This document shows, in pieces, positions 21,601 through 26,482 of a stretch of DNA of 26,482 nucleotides (positions within the stretch are counted from its first letter, which is position 1; every line of letters begins with the position of its first letter). The notes beneath the pieces were generated by a model. It saw nothing but the letters and a program-made list of their open reading frames with translations, made no database searches and was not told where the DNA came from. This DNA is from Brachionus rotundiformis (Eukaryota > Rotifera > Eurotatoria > Ploima > Brachionidae): NCBI GenBank assembly GCA_016802295.1, contig JAESIW010000129.1, positions 476,015 through 502,496 on the forward strand, written 5' to 3'. Made by a program: the position numbers and the translations under genes.

Positions 21601-22066
21601 TATTACAAAGATGGCCCAATTTAAAAAAATGAATGTTCAACTAGATATTTTTTATTGAATTTTTTCTGGCATCGAATTTTAAACTTTTAATTTTGACAAG
21701 AAATTGATATATAATCAAAAGAATAATCATTTGATAAAAATAATAAAAAAATTTAGAGATTAATTTTGATTTTTGAAGATTGCCTTAAATATTATTAACT
21801 CAAAAAATTTAATCTAAAATAATCACTAATTCCACACTTGATAAAATTAGCTTTTAAAAATTTGTTTATTTTTACCAAATTTAAAAAAAATTTAAATAAA
21901 TGAATCTCTTATTTTTGGAATTAAAACTTAAGACAATTTTAAAACACTTATTCATAACTAAGCGAACAAAATTTTTAAATTAAACTGAATAGAAAATATT
22001 TAAATTTTTAATAACAATAAATCACTTTTTAGCTATATTTTTTTAATTTACTTCAAGTTTAATTTA

Positions 22067-25000
22067 ATGTTGCCAACAAACAAACCATCTGGTCAGCCAG
22101 ATCAAGACGGAGCATTTAAACGTAGATTAAACAAATCCGAACAACCAAAACTATCAGGCTCGTCATCGTCATCCAATCTTCAAAAGTTCCATCATCATCA
22201 ACTCCATTTACCACAATCCGACTCCAAGCTCTACAACTTGGTTAGCATAGAGCCAAAGGATTCAGTTGAGCTATCTCTTGAAGAGTCTTACAACAAACTC
22301 CAAAATCTCATCAATCCAACTCTACAATCTGAAAGTTCTAGTTTCAATGAACTGTCCCAGCATGCAAACCAATCTAAATTATACAACGACGAAGTGTCCA
22401 ATGCTCTTCTTTACTCAATTCTAATAGATCCAACATCAAGTTCAAAGTGTCTCCGTTATCTATTTTTGTGCAACAACGTTTCACTTAGTTTTGCTCAAGG
22501 TGATGCTCCCAACATTCCTTATGGCACTTTAATCAGCAATTTGTTGCATATAATTATTGAGACTTACTCCAAGCTTCAGGATACTCCGAGACAGCAACTG
22601 GTTTGGCTCATTAAAGAACTTGCCAAGTCCAGAATCAACCAATTTGAAAAGTTAATGCTTCATATGATACGAAACATTCAATCGGGTTGCTTGACTGACA
22701 AGAATATTTGGCTAGCTGAGAGCATTTTGGACATATTTACAGATCAGACTACCACTCACAATCAAGAGCCAAATTCACATTCTCTTTGGATATACCAATA
22801 CAATGAATTAATGACCCAAACAATCTATTCTTATCTTAGACTCATTTCGGATCATGCACAGAGCTCTACGTTGCAACAATTGAGGCAGCGTGAAACTGAT
22901 TTTTGTGTTCAAGTCTTGCGTGAAAAGTGGAACGACTGCATGCTTATTGGCCGTGATCTGGTACGGCTACTACAAAATGTAGCTAGGATACCTGAATTTG
23001 AATCCTTGTGGAAAGATATTGTACAATCTCCGCAAACATTGTCACCTCAATTTTCCCAACTAGGTGGTCTACTTTATCTAATGAGGTTGCCAACCAAGCG
23101 TAGATGCCTCATATCACGTTTAACTGTTGATATGGAGCGTAAAATTTATTTCATCATTACTCAGGTAAAAGGTGGACAGCAAAAAAAGTATCTGGAATGG
23201 TTTCAGAGACAGTATTTGAATACACCAGAGAGTCAAAGTCTTCGAATAGATCTGATGCGCTACATTTGTGTTGTGGTTCATCCAACTAATGAACAACTCA
23301 ACGCTGGTTTGTGTCCGCGCTGGGCATTGTGTTCATGGCTACTTACCACATGTACAAATCCAGTCGATTCTGCCAATCTCAAATTGGCACTTTTTTATGA
23401 CTGGCTGATGTATGACTCTAAAAAAGAAAATATAATGTTGATTGAGCCTGCTATATTGCTTATGTTTAATCTAATTAGGCTGAATAATATACCTGGCTTG
23501 ACTTTGAGCATGCTTTTCGATTTTCTGTGCCGAATAGCGGTCAATTATCATGTGCCATTTCGTGAACACATACTGAATGGTATTATGCAATCATTTAAGG
23601 ACAGTGTTGATAAGCGTGTCATACCATCTACGCAAATATTCTTTGGCAGTACCACTGACCCCAAAACTCAGCTACAAATACCCAGTTTGGATCGCGATTT
23701 AAAAACTCTAATTCAAAATACATTTGGTAATTTTTTTCAAACACTAAGTCTTAAACCAGTTGAGGCGCCTGCGCCTGTTCAACAAGTACAACTTGTTGTT
23801 AAGCAAGAGATTAAGCAAGAGAACGACTTTCAGGCAATAAAGGAACCAGAAAGCACAATGGCTGCATTTAGCAGCGATGACGAAGAAGACATTGAGGTTA
23901 AAAACGCCACAGCCACTGGTACAGCCATTCAAATTCCAAGTGTGACTGTAACAGATACCATTCAGTCACAAATTCAGCAATTTATGCAAAAGCCATTTAA
24001 AATTTTCACCACTCTGGACGATACACAAACAATTGTTCAATGCTTGGGCTCAATTACACCACAAATGTCCAACATTGAATCTCAATTATCGATGATTAGC
24101 TCGGACGATTTGCGCGATAAACTGACCGATTTGAATTCAAAATTGAAAGAATTTTACCATAGTTTACACTCAAGTCTGTCCTCTTCTTGGTCTACCAAGT
24201 CCTATATAGTCAATTCATTGTTTAAAGAGTGTCTTTCGTTCATGTACAGAGATCCTTCTTTTGTAGATAGCAGTCTCTTGGGTGAAGTGGCTGTGTGTCT
24301 AGCTACCATGTTCAAAAATGACTTTACCAATAATCTGTTACCAGGTCAATTTTATAAAAATGAGATCGATTTATTCGATCCGAATTGTTCTTTGCTTCTC
24401 AATGAGGCTATTTTGCAAAGACCAATTTTTATCCTATTCAAAGAAATAGCCACTACCCAAAACTTGTCAAATGAACGAGAGGTTCTACTACAGCTATTGA
24501 CCGAATTGTACACTAAACAAAACCGAATTGGATATTATTTTTTGTTTTATCTAAATGTGATAAATCTAAAAAATCAATTTAGTCCAACTCAAAGTGCCCA
24601 AAGTAGTGAAGTATCCACACTGGTTCGAATATTTAATGAGTTTGTAAAAGAAAGAATTAGCTTGAGCAAGAGTTTGGGTACTGATAAGGCCTCGTCAAGT
24701 TCACCTTCGGCTACAGATGAGTCAGGTGATGAATCGGTTGAAGATGATGAGTTTGTTGAGAGTGAAATTCAATTAGGAAATTGCTTGATGCAAGATCTAA
24801 GATTGTGCCAACAGGATGATCCATTTTTGTTTTGTTTTATACTTCCGTTCGTTTGTGGACCCAATTTAGCGCCAAAATTTATGGTCAATAACAGTGAACT
24901 AGTCTATTTGGTTGTTAGTTGCATTGATTCTCGACAGCTAAAGGATATTGTATCAAATATTACTACACAAGAGCTTGAATTGCTTAGGCAACCTGAAGAA

Positions 25001-26482
25001 GATAAAGGTTTGTCTATTTAACTTGGCCTCTTCTATTTTAAAAATAATTATTCAAAAGATTTTTTAATAATTATTTTTATTATAGAAAATATGGTCTTGC
25101 CAATATTCTTTTATATAAAAATGTAGCAATTTATTGAACATCTTGTTTATTTTCAAAACTATTTCAACCATTTCTTAACTTTTAAGAACTTTTGAACCAA
25201 TTTTGACAATTGTCAAAAAAAAATTATAGAGAATAGAAAGATAGATAGTTAAAATTAAATAAAAAGGTTTTTGAATCTACTAAAATATTTTCACTAAAAT
25301 TTGACTGGAACCTTAACAACAAAGCTAAATTTTAGCATATGGTGGAAAAAAGGTAATGCATCAATAAAAACCTTGATTATTAGGACATGTACCTGGTTAA
25401 AGACAAAAATGTAGTGAATATCTTTTTTTTTTCTTTATACAATTTTTCTGACTGTAGTTGATTGACTTTCATAAAAGTCGTAGTTTACCAAAGGCGCTTA
25501 TGCAAGTCTATTATTCATATCTCTGTGTGATCCCACTGTTGCAAAAATGTTCCTTTCCATGTTTCAATATGTAAATTCGCTTATTCATTCTATTTCTGAA
25601 CCATTGATATTGATTGTGGTACCTGACTTGGTTTATATGATCATGACTTTAGTTTTAGTTCCATTTATTTGGAGTCCTGTTGGTTTGGCGTTGTTTACTT
25701 TGTTTCTTTTTTAGGTATTAGCACGAGATAATTTCCAAAGTCTAAATTTCCAAGCTTTGCTGTTGATTTCCAAGCTCGATTGTATACTGGCAGTTGTTTT
25801 ATTAATGAGATGGTCAATTAGCATTAGGAATAGTGTCGGGAAGAGAACGCAATTTTGTCTGACTCCTGGATATGCTTTGAAGCTTTCAGATTTTCCTTTT
25901 CCAGAATCATGCTACACCCGAATTTGTCACAGAAAAGTTTTATCAAGTTTTGTCTTTGGTACGCCATAAGATCTTAACACACATTATGCTATCAAAACTT
26001 TCTTCAATAAAGTCAATAAAGTTAAGATATATTTGGCTTTATAAATGTTTCTTAAACTAAATATCTGATCAATTTCCTTCTAAATCTTGCTTATTCTTCT
26101 CAGAGTATGACATCCAAAGAGCTTCTGCTTCTTCCCAGAATTATACGTCCAGGTGCAGATAATGAGTATTTACTGTTTTATCATAAAAGCATTAAAATAA
26201 ATTTTAAATCGTTTAAATATTGATTAAATATTGTATCAAGTATTAGATTAAAAAATTAATTAATTCTAAATATAAAGTATACTTTTAAATTTTTTTATTG
26301 TAAATATTTATTAAGGTAAGAGTTCGAGCAAGAAAAAAGCTCAACAAAGCAAAAAAGTGTCAACTGGTGTGAAGCGGAAGCGTAAATCGAGCGAAAATGA
26401 ACGATTGAGACAACGAGGTCATAAATCAAAAAAAAAATTCCGTAAAGAAACATTGGTTGACGTTTTAAGCTCCAGCCTGAAT
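22067..26482 (+). CDS. INTS3: Integrator complex subunit 3 (INTS3 / SOSS-A), 3' end outside window
   Basis: Exon 1 is 22067-25007 (980 codons plus one base); intron 25008-26315 is phase 1; exon 2 runs from 26316 off the right edge. After a low-complexity, Ser/His-rich N-terminus of about 60 residues the protein follows INTS3 closely: KLQDTPRQQLVWLIKELAKS, NIWLAESILDI, IGRDLVRLLQNVARIPEFE, WFQRQYLNTPESQSLR, YDWLMYDS, acidic FSSDDEEDIE, and CLMQDLRLCQQDDPFLFCF. Family knowledge: INTS3 is a nuclear HEAT-repeat scaffold in the Integrator complex (snRNA and mRNA 3'-end cleavage) and in the SOSS single-strand DNA-binding complex of the damage response. Exon 2 opens with a Lys/Arg-rich block (26316-26437), then FRKETLVDVLSSSLN, which resumes the conserved alignment. 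The ATG is the first before the conserved region; an acceptor-like AG lies at 22031-22032. The rest of the C-terminus is not in the window. Confidence 0.96.
25008..26315. other. INTS3 intron (1308 nt) with retroelement relic
   Basis: GT at 25008, AG at 26314-26315, joining EEDK|G-KSSSKKK in phase 1; the alternative acceptor at 26320 leads to an early stop. Outside the relic the intron is plain AT-rich DNA. Confidence 0.85.
25465..26156 (-). mobile_element. Decayed non-LTR retrotransposon reverse transcriptase
   Basis: Read on the minus strand with frameshifts and stops, nearly the whole catalytic core of a non-LTR reverse transcriptase appears in order: PGRIILGR (26153 downwards), EE*ARFRR, IDQIFSLRNI (26073-26044), FIDFIEESFDS (about 26020-25988), FKAYPGVRQNCVLFPTLF (GVRQNC at 25866-25849), DFGNYLVLI in place of FADDxxLI (25742-25719), TKTKVMII, ININGSEIE (25614-25588), FTY, and a tail to about 25465. 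The catalytic DD pair is lost, so the element is dead. Clade not assigned. Confidence 0.9.

Larger units (their letters stand above)
19858..22066. other. Intergenic region between gene B and INTS3
   Basis: This contains a possible gene B poly(A) signal, an antisense retrotransposon endonuclease relic and a MITE. The remaining sequence (21603-22066) is very AT-rich and would carry the INTS3 promoter and leader, but no specific motif is convincing. Confidence 0.7.

Noticed and set aside
21424..21640. Short open frames on both strands near the MITE right end
   Set aside because: They lie within or across the MITE inverted repeat, are rich in Lys/Phe from A/T runs, and do not resemble a transposase.
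25757..25969. 70-codon plus-strand open frame in the INTS3 intron
   Set aside because: The opposite strand clearly encodes decayed reverse transcriptase motifs, so this frame is a shadow.

Overview
The window is AT-rich nuclear DNA from an animal. It has spliced genes with GT-AG introns, an Integrator subunit 3 gene and two large polycystin-1-type genes. A low-GC lophotrochozoan with many introns near 50 nt, such as a monogonont rotifer, would fit. That assignment is a guess from composition, intron size and gene content; no species marker is visible.

Layout, all genes on the + strand. (1) 1-2265: the 3' end of a polycystin-1-like gene (gene A) that begins left of the window; two exons are visible, covering the end of one membrane helix, the extracellular TOP domain and the channel-like helices. 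(2) 2266-2719: a short intergenic spacer with a strong hairpin just after the gene A stop codon and an acceptor-like site before the next ATG. (3) 2720-19857: a complete polycystin-1-like paralogue (gene B), reconstructed from 16 exons whose phases all join, predicting 3534 aa: signal peptide, WSC domain, PKD repeats, REJ region, GPS cleavage motif (HL|T), PLAT domain and a polycystin channel module. (4) 19858-22066: intergenic DNA with a decayed non-LTR endonuclease fragment and a complete 683-bp TA-flanked Tc1/mariner-type MITE. (5) 22067 to the right edge: INTS3 (Integrator/SOSS subunit), one 2.9-kb exon, a 1.3-kb intron holding a decayed reverse transcriptase on the opposite strand, and the start of a second exon.

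Genes A and B are tandem, head-to-tail paralogues of one membrane receptor/channel family, probably subunits working with a PKD2-type channel. INTS3 is an unrelated nuclear gene (snRNA/mRNA 3' processing and DNA-damage response). Four decayed non-LTR retrotransposon fragments, three in introns and one intergenic, all lie antisense to the genes.

I saw no CRISPR array, operon of bacterial type, tRNA or rRNA, and no wholly new system. The most interesting points are the tandem polycystins with differing intron positions, the Asp-to-Lys change at the pore signature in both, a possible in-frame 54-nt intron at the gene B C-terminus, the structured MITE, and a Lys/Arg-rich insertion in INTS3.
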